In this document: in pieces, positions 1-6,205 of the stretch
Layout: every line of letters starts with the position of its first letter
Position numbering within the stretch: the first letter of the stretch is position 1
IMG/VR virus record: IMGVR_UViG_3300035666_000056
Coordinates: 1-41,104 of that record
Source of the DNA: a virus
DNA length: 41,104 nt
Strand: one strand, 5' to 3'
Notes under the pieces: model-generated
What the model was told of the DNA's origin: nothing
The model's input: only the letters and a program-made list of their open reading frames with translations
Databases searched by the model: none
Translations under genes and position numbers: made by a program

Positions 1-127
1 ATGTTAAAGGCGACTTCAAACTTAGACGATAATGGCAATCCTATTAGCAAACCTGCGCCTGTTAGTACAACACCACCTGCAGACGATGACAGGTTAAGGT
101 ATGGCAAACAGGTGATGGCACAGGTAT
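1..127. repeat. Terminal overlap, left copy (identical to 40978-41104)
   Basis: Bases 1-127 are identical to the last 127 bases of the window. The repeat lies inside one continuous reading frame and its length equals a common assembler k-mer. The simplest reading is a circular or circularly permuted genome of 40,977 bp with an assembly overlap, rather than a biological terminal repeat. Confidence 0.95.
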
Positions 128-321
128 ATGCCAGATACCCAGACAAGAAAGAAGCAAACGATGTTATTGCTAAAATACCGACTCTTTACGGTGTAAAAGG
201 CAATCTCTATCAAATACCCTTGGAAAGATTAAAAAGCATAGTAATGTTACTTAAGGCGGTTGATAAGACACAAGCGGACTTTATCACACACCTTCAAAGT
301 AATATGAGTGTTAAAGAGTAG
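1..321 (+). CDS. Putative single-strand annealing protein, C-terminal part (starts at 40681 across the junction)
   Basis: This is the last 106 codons of a 205-residue protein whose first 99 codons are at 40681-40977. The first base here is an internal codon (Met100 of the joined protein), not the start. The part seen here has a Pro/Thr/Asp-rich linker followed by a helical C-terminal segment of about 65 residues. The N-terminal half carries the motif AETSAIGRALANYNF, common in phage ERF/Rad52-like annealing or DNA-binding proteins. It stops at TAG 319-321, just before a strong hairpin and the replication genes. A role in recombination or replication is inferred from that motif and from the neighbouring initiator and helicase. 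Confidence 0.7.
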   Translation: MLKATSNLDDNGNPISKPAPVSTTPPADDDRLRYGKQVMAQVYARYPDKKEANDVIAKIPTLYGVKGNLYQIPLERLKSIVMLLKAVDKTQADFITHLQSNMSVKE

Positions 322-333
322 AGGGTAATTAAA

Positions 334-362
334 ATCCGCCTGTGAGACAGACACAGGCGGAT
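334..362 (+). promoter_or_regulatory. Strong intergenic hairpin (11-bp stem) without U-tract
   Basis: ATCCGCCTGTG (334-344) and CACAGGCGGAT (352-362) form a perfect 11-bp stem with the loop AGACAGA. In the + direction it is followed by CTAGTAAATAG, so it is not a classical rho-independent terminator. It may be an RNA-processing or stability element separating the annealing-protein gene from the initiator gene. Read on the minus strand it is followed by TTTTAATT, so a weak leftward terminator is also possible. Confidence 0.6.
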
Positions 363-375
363 CTAGTAAATAGTT

Positions 376-419
376 ATTAACGCAAAGGATAAGTTTCGTT
401 AATGTTTAAATTATACAAT
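376..419 (+). promoter_or_regulatory. Possible promoter/operator ahead of the initiator gene
   Basis: An inverted repeat ATTAACG (376-382) / CGTTAAT (397-403) precedes a -10-like TACAAT at 414-419. No good -35 hexamer is present at 16-18 bp spacing. It lies 40-85 bp ahead of the replication initiator start. Promoter function is uncertain; the inverted repeat could be a binding site for the initiator or for the small HTH protein encoded at 40437. Confidence 0.3.
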
Positions 420-460
420 GAAAACTCCAATTAATAAAATTTTAGAAAGGATTATAACCT

Positions 461-1258
461 ATGAGTTATTTATACTGCCCAGAGTTAGTCTGGTCGAACC
501 CAAAATTAACTTTAACCGAGAAAGTACTGCTCGGTCGCATAATAGCACTATCCAATAAGTATGGATATTGCAACGCATCAAATAAATTCTTTGAAGACGA
601 ATTAAATCTCACCCAATCTACTATCACCAAACACATCGGGAACTTAACAAACAAGGGATACCTCAAGAGAGTTGTATTAACTGATGATAAAAAACAGGTG
701 GTTGAAAGAAGGCTGTATTTTCAATTTGAAGTGCCAGAGTTAACAGACACCTCTAGCAAAAACTGCTATACCCTCCCCCCAAAAACTGCTATACCCTCCC
801 CCCAAAATCTACTAGGAACATTAGATTTAACATTAGATGTGTCAAATTCTAAAGAATTTGACTTTGACGAGCAAATAAAAACTTTATATGGGATAGAACC
901 TGCACCAATTCCAGACAAGAAAAAGTCTAAAAAGATCACCCAAGAAGATGGAATGATAAATACCTCGATCCTTTTAGAAATAAAGAAAGCGACTTTGTTA
1001 AAAGACCTGCCTATGTCTGTGAAGCAACAGCGAATATTTGCAAACTTTATCAGAGCAAGGTTAAAAAGTGTTATGCCACCAGACGGTTATAATGAGAAAG
1101 ACTTGATTTCATTATTGAATGAGGTAATAACTAACATGGCAAGGGATAATTTTATGAAAGATAAAATGGGAGATCTAAAACTATTTTATTACAGGATGGT
1201 TTTGTTTCACCCAGTCTTCAAAGACTCCAAAGCGTATAAGAAAGAGGTTTATCTATGA
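461..1258 (+). CDS. Replication initiator / replisome organiser (winged-helix N terminus)
   Basis: A 265-residue protein expected to bind the origin and recruit the helicase. Residues 1-90 resemble the HTH_36-type winged helix of phage replisome organisers: an LTLTEKVLLGRI helix, then NKFFEDELNLTQSTITKHI as the helix-turn-helix, then NLTNKGYLKR and a wing. Residues about 95-160 form a low-complexity linker, and the C terminus is a helical domain. The start is set by TTTAGAAAGGAT 5-10 bases upstream. It overlaps the helicase gene by 4 bases (ATGA), so the two are translationally coupled. The linker DNA carries tandem and inverted repeats that look like an origin, an arrangement known from lambda O and lactococcal replisome organisers. 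Family assignment is by pattern only. Confidence 0.75.
   Translation: MSYLYCPELVWSNPKLTLTEKVLLGRIIALSNKYGYCNASNKFFEDELNLTQSTITKHIGNLTNKGYLKRVVLTDDKKQVVERRLYFQFEVPELTDTSSKNCYTLPPKTAIPSPQNLLGTLDLTLDVSNSKEFDFDEQIKTLYGIEPAPIPDKKKSKKITQEDGMINTSILLEIKKATLLKDLPMSVKQQRIFANFIRARLKSVMPPDGYNEKDLISLLNEVITNMARDNFMKDKMGDLKLFYYRMVLFHPVFKDSKAYKKEVYL
758..862. other. Candidate replication origin inside the initiator gene (iterons + inverted repeat)
   Basis: Two perfect head-to-tail 23-bp repeats lie at 758-780 and 781-803 (AAAAACTGCTATACCC followed by TCCCCCC). Because 23 is not a multiple of 3, the two copies are read in different frames, so protein-level selection does not explain them. They are followed by a 12-bp tandem pair containing AACATTAGAT (817-826 and 829-838) and a perfect inverted repeat GTCAAATTC / GAATTTGAC (841-849 / 854-862). 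All lie in the part of the gene encoding an unstructured linker. Origin function is inferred from the iteron-like layout and the initiator-helicase context. Confidence 0.6.
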
Positions 1259-2094
1259 TTGAATTGACAGAAAAACAAGTTGAATTTGAAATTCAAAAAC
1301 TTTCCGAGATAGAAAAGATAACCGCTCCCTTCAAAAATTATGATGGCAAGGACCAAATAATACACGGTAACGCATTAAAAAACGATTTAACCATAGATCT
1401 ATCAAAGAAATACCACACTTCAATTTCAAAATTAGATGAAACAATTGATGCTTTTAAGGCAGGAGATTTGGTAGTGGTGTCTGGGATATCTGGTCACGGA
1501 AAGACTGAGTTACTTGTATCTTTTACAAAGGATTTTATAGATAGAAAATACAAACCGTTGTGGGTATCTTTTGAGGTAAGTCCGAGAGATTTTGTAACAA
1601 GGTTTGGCAATTACGATTTAAACTTTTATATACCTAAAGAAAACAAACCGATGGATATAAAGTGGCTATTTCAAAGGATATATGAGGCAAAGGCTAAATA
1701 CCAAATTGACATGGTATTTATAGACCATCTGCATTATCTAGTACCCTTTGAAAAGTTAAGGATTGGAGACACCTCGCTTTTATTTGGTAGCATCATGCGA
1801 GAGATAAAATCCCAGGCGGTCAAACTGGATATTACGATCTTCTTAGTAGCACATCTTAAGAAGGTTGATGGTGTTTCATGTCCAGACGCATCGGACTTAC
1901 GAGACAGTAGTTTTGTCTTTCAAGAAAGCGACACGGTTTTAATAGTGCATAGGGATAACAAAGATGGTGTAGTAGATAATACTTCAATTGAAACCGATGC
2001 CATGATTAGAGTGGCAAAAAATAGGTGGAAAGGCACACTTGGACTTATCAAAGTCAGATACAACAGAAAAGAACGAAGGTTTAAATATGTTTGA
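1255..2094 (+). CDS. DnaB-type replicative helicase (RecA-like core only)
   Basis: A 279-residue ATPase of the DnaB/RecA superfamily that would unwind the phage replication fork. Walker A is GISGHGKT at residues 77-84, Walker B is MVFIDHLHYL at 153-162, and a sensor-like FLVAHLKK follows. The C terminus has the DnaB-like DTVLIVHR and AKNRWKGTLGLIKVRYNRKERRF region, which includes an arginine-finger-type Arg. It is much shorter than bacterial DnaB (about 450-470 residues) and has only a short N-terminal extension in place of the primase-interacting domain. No primase or polymerase gene was recognised nearby, so host proteins probably complete the replisome. Its ATGA overlap with the initiator supports coupled synthesis. 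Confidence 0.9.
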   Translation: MIELTEKQVEFEIQKLSEIEKITAPFKNYDGKDQIIHGNALKNDLTIDLSKKYHTSISKLDETIDAFKAGDLVVVSGISGHGKTELLVSFTKDFIDRKYKPLWVSFEVSPRDFVTRFGNYDLNFYIPKENKPMDIKWLFQRIYEAKAKYQIDMVFIDHLHYLVPFEKLRIGDTSLLFGSIMREIKSQAVKLDITIFLVAHLKKVDGVSCPDASDLRDSSFVFQESDTVLIVHRDNKDGVVDNTSIETDAMIRVAKNRWKGTLGLIKVRYNRKERRFKYV

Positions 2095-2287
2095 CTCTGT
2101 AGAGTATGTTTTAGATAGTATCTCAGAGCCTCTATATGACCTCCAGACGCATTTATATTGGAAACAGGCATTTACTATCTACTCACGAATTATGGAGGGC
2201 TCTGGGGGCATTGTAGAGCCTCACATTAAAGATAAAAATGAGTTTATGAAAAAGGATTTTTTGAAGTTGTATAATTCTTTGAAGTGA
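2087..2287 (+). CDS. Small acidic hypothetical protein
   Basis: 66 residues beginning MFDSVEYVLD. The start at 2087 is chosen because GAAGG lies 7 bases upstream; an upstream in-frame Met at 2039 would overlap the helicase by over 50 bases without an SD. It overlaps the last 8 bases of the helicase gene, so it belongs to the same transcript. No motif is recognised. It is the last gene before the hairpin at 2319-2368. Confidence 0.65.
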   Translation: MFDSVEYVLDSISEPLYDLQTHLYWKQAFTIYSRIMEGSGGIVEPHIKDKNEFMKKDFLKLYNSLK

Positions 2288-2318
2288 TATATACTGCACA
2301 TAGGTTTAAGCTGGTATG

Positions 2319-2368
2319 AAAGATGCCTCCAGGAAATGGGCAGGAAACTATATATTGGAGGCATCTTT
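2319..2368 (+). promoter_or_regulatory. 13-bp hairpin that sequesters the Shine-Dalgarno of the next gene
   Basis: AAAGATGCCTCCA (2319-2331) pairs perfectly with TGGAGGCATCTTT (2356-2368). The 3' arm contains GGAGG (2357-2361), 8 bases ahead of the ATG at 2370, so the ribosome site is buried in the stem. The arm ends in CTTTT, so it could also act as a weak rho-independent terminator between the replication genes and the following small genes. Both roles are inferred from structure. Confidence 0.7.
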
Positions 2369-2369
2369 T

Positions 2370-2630
2370 ATGTCTGCTCAAGAGAAAATTGATAATTTTA
2401 TCGGTTTCTTTCCAGATTTGTTGAAAGATATTTATCTCGTGGATCAGTACAAGGTTTATAATAACTTGGCACAGAATAATGCTTACTGGGTCGGTTATTT
2501 AAAAGCAAAGACTGAGTTAAGAAACAAACTATACGAGAAAGAAAACATACCAATTCCTCCAGAGCAAACATTATACTTTCCAGATGAGAACATGAGTATT
2601 TACTTAGATCCGTTAGAAAATAAATTATGA
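2370..2630 (+). CDS. Hypothetical protein, translation probably controlled by hairpin
   Basis: 86 residues beginning MSAQEKIDNF. The ATG at 2370 has GGAGG 8 bases upstream, inside the 3' arm of the 13-bp hairpin. An in-frame ATG at 2316 sits in the 5' side of the hairpin and has no SD. The protein is predicted soluble and rich in charged and aromatic residues, and no family is recognised. It overlaps the next gene by 4 bases (ATGA). Confidence 0.65.
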   Translation: MSAQEKIDNFIGFFPDLLKDIYLVDQYKVYNNLAQNNAYWVGYLKAKTELRNKLYEKENIPIPPEQTLYFPDENMSIYLDPLENKL

Positions 2631-2845
2631 ATGAAAACACAAAGGGAGAAATAAAAGTAATCCTTGAGGATTTAGTTAGAAAATCCATTAAAAACCCATC
2701 AGCTTTTAGAATTGAAGTTTCAGTAGAACAGGCATTAATTGAAATAGACAATTTAATAGGTTATAGGTTAAAAGATGAGTCAACTCCTAAAAAGGAAACT
2801 AGAAAACAAGAACCTAAAGAGGTAAAATACAAATATATTAAATAG
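2627..2845 (+). CDS. Small hypothetical protein with basic C terminus
   Basis: 72 residues: an acidic helical N-terminal half (residues 5-45) and a Lys-rich tail ending KEVKYKYIK. It starts within the stop of the previous gene (ATGA), so it is probably translated by coupling. The function is unknown. Confidence 0.6.
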   Translation: MNENTKGEIKVILEDLVRKSIKNPSAFRIEVSVEQALIEIDNLIGYRLKDESTPKKETRKQEPKEVKYKYIK

Positions 2846-2861
2846 TTAAAAGACAAAGGAT

Positions 2862-3161
2862 ATGCAAAAGTTAATTAACATTTACGATGGGATGTGGAAT
2901 TCCATCATTAAATTATACAGATCAAACCCTCACAGGTTCTTTTTATTATTCATCCAATTAGGACACACATCTATTATGGTGCATCTACTTATAAAGGCTT
3001 ATGACAGAAATGTCATGGAATTTGTGGTGCTCTTGGGTTACTTTGTTATACATTTAATCATCTATGCCTTTTTAGTTATGGCGATTGAAGATATCAGGAA
3101 ATTATATAGTTTAGTTCTTGAGTTAGCACGACTGCTCAAGGATAAAGAAAGTGAGAAATAA
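2862..3161 (+). CDS. Two-pass membrane protein, unknown function
   Basis: 99 residues with two hydrophobic segments (residues about 25-44 and 51-72), separated by a short charged turn AYDRN, and a charged helical tail ending KDKESEK. AAAGGAT lies 6 bases ahead of the ATG. It is one of several small membrane proteins in the early arm. A role at the host membrane, such as superinfection exclusion, is possible but not shown by any motif. Confidence 0.65.
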   Translation: MQKLINIYDGMWNSIIKLYRSNPHRFFLLFIQLGHTSIMVHLLIKAYDRNVMEFVVLLGYFVIHLIIYAFLVMAIEDIRKLYSLVLELARLLKDKESEK

Positions 3162-3162
3162 A

Positions 3163-3483
3163 ATGTTTAATCCGTATTTAGCGATGTTAGGTAGTATGAT
3201 GGTTCGTTCAAGGAGACTTGCAAGAGTAGAACCAGAGGATAATGGCGGTGTAGGTGTATCAACTGTCTGGACTTCAGACGAAGGATATGAAACTGCCATT
3301 TTAGATGCAAATGGTGTTCACCCTGTTGAAAGATATGAAGATGAAGAGAGTGCGTTACAAGGGCATGAGAGATGGGTAAGTGATGCCAACAAATTGACAG
3401 AGGTGACAAAGTTAGGACTCTCATTGACTGGTAGCGAACCAGAGGTAATTAAAGTAGAAAAAGTTAAAGAAAGTGAGAAATAA
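3163..3483 (+). CDS. Conserved phage hypothetical protein
   Basis: 106 residues. The N terminus is MFNPYLAMLGSMMVRSRRL. A central segment (TVWTSDEGYETAILDANGVHPVERY, then a helix with HERWV) resembles a small protein common in phage early regions whose function is unknown to me. The ATG lies one base after the stop of the previous gene. A GTG at 3151 is in frame, but the same junction sequence recurs before 3485, where only the ATG makes sense. The C terminus KVKESEK mirrors that of the preceding protein because the junction DNA is duplicated. Confidence 0.65.
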   Translation: MFNPYLAMLGSMMVRSRRLARVEPEDNGGVGVSTVWTSDEGYETAILDANGVHPVERYEDEESALQGHERWVSDANKLTEVTKLGLSLTGSEPEVIKVEKVKESEK

Positions 3484-3484
3484 A

Positions 3485-3742
3485 ATGGACGATATAAACA
3501 AACAAAGTCAAATAGAATACGACAGATTACTTGATAGTTATATTGAAAAGATTAACGATCAACAAGCACAGATTGTAGAGTTAAAATTAACAATTTTAGA
3601 TTTGAATAATAAACTTGATAGTAGCGTTAAACAATCAATCAAAAATGATTTAATAAATATACTTGGAGCACAAGCAGATGAAATTACTGACAGTGCTATA
3701 AATGACATCGTAAATTATATTTTAGAAAGGGAAATCAAATGA
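3485..3742 (+). CDS. Coiled-coil hypothetical protein
   Basis: 85 residues beginning MDDINKQSQIEYD. Residues about 5-45 form a heptad-like helix (YIEKINDQQAQIVELKLTILDLNNKL) predicted to be a coiled coil, followed by a short helical C terminus. The start uses the same duplicated junction as the gene at 3163. It overlaps the next gene by 4 bases. The function is unknown. Confidence 0.6.
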   Translation: MDDINKQSQIEYDRLLDSYIEKINDQQAQIVELKLTILDLNNKLDSSVKQSIKNDLINILGAQADEITDSAINDIVNYILEREIK

Positions 3743-4074
3743 GTGAGGAAAGAAAGTATAAAACAAAAAAAGGTTTTGGAGGTATTGAGGTGTGGGATGG
3801 TATCCCAGACAATGTTGAGTTTATAGATCCAGAATCTCCAGACTGGCAAGATTACTCTTCAGAGATGTTTATAGGTGCTTTGAAGGTTCTAAATCAAGTA
3901 TATGAAGGTAGAACTGCTTTTTATTCAGCATACAGCGAAGAGTATGATAAATACTACAACGAGTTTAAGTCTTTAATAACAAAAGATGCTAAGAGTGTTT
4001 GGAGTGGTGGGTGGTTGGTAGGATTTAATGAGTTTGATAAGTCTGTATTTGATAAGAAAAAAAGCGAGGAATAA
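3739..4074 (+). CDS. Hypothetical acidic protein
   Basis: 111 residues, rich in Trp, Tyr, Asp and Glu (for example IEVWDGIPDNVEF and VWSGGWLVGFNEF). No transmembrane segment or catalytic motif is visible. The SD AGAAAGGG is 6 bases ahead of the start, and the gene overlaps the previous one (ATGA). The stop is directly followed by the next ATG. Confidence 0.6.
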   Translation: MSEERKYKTKKGFGGIEVWDGIPDNVEFIDPESPDWQDYSSEMFIGALKVLNQVYEGRTAFYSAYSEEYDKYYNEFKSLITKDAKSVWSGGWLVGFNEFDKSVFDKKKSEE

Positions 4075-4419
4075 ATGCTTACTGCAGTAATAATCATTTC
4101 AATTCCGCTAATTGTATTTGGAATTGGAGCTGTAATTTATGGGATTATTGAAATTATTAAATTAGAAAAAGAGAATAAAAAAGCACATCAAGCATACATA
4201 AAATCTATGAATGAAAGTTTCATGGAGCGTATGTTGCATCATAGAAATCAAATTATTCAAATGATTGAATATAACTATGCCAATAAAGGTGGTTCTGTTT
4301 CTGATTTGCCAGAAGATTTAAGGTTGAAAGTTGATGTAATGCTTGAGTATTTGGGTCACAATCAAACTGAAAGAATTGATTTAGTATATAAATTGTTTCA
4401 GAAGACGGAGGATAAATAA
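4075..4419 (+). CDS. Single-pass membrane protein with cytoplasmic helical domain
   Basis: 114 residues. Residues 2-27 are a hydrophobic N-terminal anchor, followed by a Lys/Glu-rich helix and a soluble C-terminal domain of about 80 residues. The start directly abuts the previous stop and has GAGGAATAA just upstream as SD. The topology suggests a bitopic inner-membrane protein. No family is recognised. Confidence 0.6.
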   Translation: MLTAVIIISIPLIVFGIGAVIYGIIEIIKLEKENKKAHQAYIKSMNESFMERMLHHRNQIIQMIEYNYANKGGSVSDLPEDLRLKVDVMLEYLGHNQTERIDLVYKLFQKTEDK

Positions 4420-4420
4420 A

Positions 4421-4795
4421 ATGCGAAAAATACGGTTTAGGGCTTGGGATATAGAAAATAAATGTATGAGAAACAATGTTGCAGTTGGTTTAGGAATGGT
4501 TGAATATGATTTGTCATGCCATCAACCAGTTGAAATTATGATACCAATGCAATTTACAGGACTGTTTGATAAAAATGGAACACCTATTTACGAAGGGGAT
4601 ATTGTTAAATGCAAGTTTGCTTTTGGTGACAATGTTTGTGAGGTTGTGGAAGAAAAAGGTTGCTACTGGGTATCTCAAAAAAATAAAGAAATAAAAGACA
4701 AAGCACACGATAATCTGTATTGGCATATTGACGGTATAGAAGTTTTAGGAAACATCTATGAGCATCCCCATTTGTTAGAAAGTGAGGGTAAATGA
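4421..4795 (+). CDS. YopX-family protein
   Basis: 124 residues. The start MRKIRFRAWDIENKCM, the middle MQFTGLFDKNGTPIYEGDIVKCK, and the end IEVLGNIYEHPHLL are the diagnostic blocks of the YopX family. These proteins are common in phages and prophages of many bacteria and have no settled biochemical function. The SD GGAGGATAAATAAA precedes the ATG. The length is normal for the family. Confidence 0.88.
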   Translation: MRKIRFRAWDIENKCMRNNVAVGLGMVEYDLSCHQPVEIMIPMQFTGLFDKNGTPIYEGDIVKCKFAFGDNVCEVVEEKGCYWVSQKNKEIKDKAHDNLYWHIDGIEVLGNIYEHPHLLESEGK

Positions 4796-5064
4796 AAGAC
4801 GAAAAGTTAAGTCTGCCAGAGATATTCCAAGCTCTGCGTGAGGTATTTGGAATAGAGGAAGCTCGTGCTATTGTGATTGACTCCTACGATCCGATATTAA
4901 GTGCTTTCTTTAATCAGCCAGTATTAGATATTATTAAATTTGACAGGGCAATAAATACTCCGTATGAAATGAGTTTAAAAGAAAATTTGAAAAGGTTATG
5001 TAAGGATCAAGATCATAATTACGATGTTATATTGAAAGCGTTATTAGTTACACAGAAAGGATAA
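4792..5064 (+). CDS. Hypothetical protein
   Basis: 90 residues, mostly helical and predicted soluble (LPEIFQALREVFGIEEARAIVI). It overlaps the YopX-family gene by 4 bases (ATGA), and GTGAGGG lies just ahead of the start. No known domain is visible. Confidence 0.6.
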   Translation: MKDEKLSLPEIFQALREVFGIEEARAIVIDSYDPILSAFFNQPVLDIIKFDRAINTPYEMSLKENLKRLCKDQDHNYDVILKALLVTQKG

Positions 5065-5065
5065 T

Positions 5066-5290
5066 ATGTTAGTACATGAAGCTTTAATTGAATTATATGG
5101 CTATGAGACAGTAAATAGTTTATATGATGAAGCCTATTTATCTTATGAGTCATCATTAAATAACAGCCCTACATTTAATTTATCAATATTCAATAAAGTA
5201 TTAGAATCTAAAAATATAAATAAATTAAGTGAGAGTGATTTGTCTAAATACAAGTGTTTAAGCAGGGTTATTTTCAAATCAGAGGTATAA
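5066..5290 (+). CDS. Hypothetical protein, last gene of the rightward arm
   Basis: 74 residues beginning MLVHEALIELYGYETVNSLY. AGAAAGGATAAT lies directly ahead of the ATG. It shows weak similarity in pattern to the preceding protein (an [E/H]AL..L.G.E....Y opening), so the two may be distant relatives. The rightward terminator follows at 5344. Confidence 0.6.
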   Translation: MLVHEALIELYGYETVNSLYDEAYLSYESSLNNSPTFNLSIFNKVLESKNINKLSESDLSKYKCLSRVIFKSEV

Positions 5291-5310
5291 TTAAATTACA
5301 ATTCTTTTGT

Positions 5311-5331
5311 CAAAATTGCATGAAAGATGCA
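5311..5331 (-). terminator. Possible leftward (late) terminator
   Basis: A short stem TGCAT (5317-5321) / ATGCA (5327-5331) has the loop GAAAG on the + strand. Read on the minus strand it is followed by ATTTTG, a minimal U-tract. It lies just past the endolysin stop, where late transcription should end. The stem is only 5 bp, so this is weak. Confidence 0.35.
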
Positions 5332-5343
5332 GTAGATTACAAG

Positions 5344-5380
5344 ATGACCTTGGTATCAAATGCCAGGGTCATTTCTTTTT
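5344..5380 (+). terminator. Rho-independent terminator of the rightward arm
   Basis: ATGACCTTGG (5344-5353) pairs with CCAGGGTCAT (5363-5372), giving 10 bp with one G-U, and is followed by TTCTTTTT. The hairpin overlaps the stop codon and the 3' end of the convergent endolysin gene. It marks the meeting point of the two arms. Confidence 0.8.
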
Positions 5381-5998
5381 AATAGCATCACGAAGTGAAA
5401 ATCCTAAAAGTGCTAAAAATAATGTATCAAGCAGATTAAATGTTTCATCATTTATATAACCTAATTGATAACCTATAACAGTTAGAACTATTAAACCTAC
5501 TGTAATGTATGTCTTGTTGCCGTCTAATGTTGATAGATTAAAGTTTGCCAATAAATTGTTTGATTTAACTTTCTTTCTAATCCACCCTTGTACGATGTAA
5601 CCATCCTTTTTATTAACATATACATGTCTTTGTACATGATTTATACTACCTAAAGGAAAGTTTTGATCCAAAGATGTAAATGTGTTTAAATCTCCTTCAA
5701 TAAATATTGATACATGACCATGTGGTAATTGTTTAGTTTTTTTCCAAATCATAATGTCACCTTTTTTTGGTAATGCGTCTGGAGTGTTTTCAATAGTTTC
5801 AAAGTCTGGATTTTGTTTTGCTATATCGTATATTTGAAATGCAGACATAACAGGAAACATTTTAATTGGATCTTGGATGCCATATACTTCTTTTAGATAC
5901 TGGTTAAAACTATCAACACATTGAAATCCATATTTCTTATCAAAATCAATGCCAACACCTATGTATTTATTAAAGAATTGGTCTGGTGTTAATCTCAT
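5369..5998 (-). CDS. Endolysin: CHAP amidohydrolase/endopeptidase with C-terminal holin-like membrane domain
   Basis: 209 residues. Residues about 1-140 are a CHAP domain that would cut peptidoglycan cross-links or amide bonds: Cys27 in YGFQCVDSF, KKGDIMIW at about 78-85, His95 in LPHGHVSIF, and a terminal VQGWIRKK. Residues about 155-209 (DGNKTYITVGLIVLTVIGY, a short loop, then LLDTLFLALLGFSLRDAIKKK) look like a stand-alone two-helix phage holin domain ending in LRxAIxK. The fusion would tether the enzyme to the inner membrane or combine holin and lysin in one chain. It is the last late gene, next to a second holin candidate. The start has no clear SD (ATATTTAATTTA-ATG). Confidence 0.85.
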   Translation of the reverse strand: MRLTPDQFFNKYIGVGIDFDKKYGFQCVDSFNQYLKEVYGIQDPIKMFPVMSAFQIYDIAKQNPDFETIENTPDALPKKGDIMIWKKTKQLPHGHVSIFIEGDLNTFTSLDQNFPLGSINHVQRHVYVNKKDGYIVQGWIRKKVKSNNLLANFNLSTLDGNKTYITVGLIVLTVIGYQLGYINDETFNLLDTLFLALLGFSLRDAIKKK

Positions 5999-6016
5999 TA
6001 AATTAAATATACTATA

Positions 6017-6205
6017 TTACTTAAAGAAATAGGATATAAATACTTGTATTGCCATAGCAATACCAATCCCAATAAAAATATATTTTTGTAACCCTTCAAT
6101 TTTTTTTTCTATATTTGGGAGTTTATTTTTAACTACTTCATCCAAGTTTGCCTTGATATTTTCCACTTTCTCTTCGAGTTTTGCCATTCTTTCATTTAAG
6201 CTCAT
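6017..6205 (-). CDS. XhlA-like holin/antiholin candidate
   Basis: 62 residues. Residues 1-40 form an amphipathic coiled-coil helix (NERMAKLEEKVENIKANLDEV), and residues about 42-60 form one transmembrane helix with a C-terminal Lys. This is the architecture of XhlA-type hemolysin/holin accessory proteins. It overlaps the tail-collar gene by 4 bases and lies directly before the endolysin, so a role in lysis timing is likely. Confidence 0.65.
   Translation of the reverse strand: MSLNERMAKLEEKVENIKANLDEVVKNKLPNIEKKIEGLQKYIFIGIGIAMAIQVFISYFFK

Noticed and set aside
1-127. True direct terminal repeat as in T7-like phages
   Set aside because: The repeat is exactly 127 bp, a usual assembler k-mer, and lies in the middle of a gene; T7-like terminal repeats are normally non-coding or border the genome's control region.
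461-1258. Lysogeny repressor identity for the HTH protein at 461
   Set aside because: The winged-helix type, its coupling to a DnaB-like helicase and the internal iterons fit a replication initiator; no integrase or divergent cro/cI layout exists.
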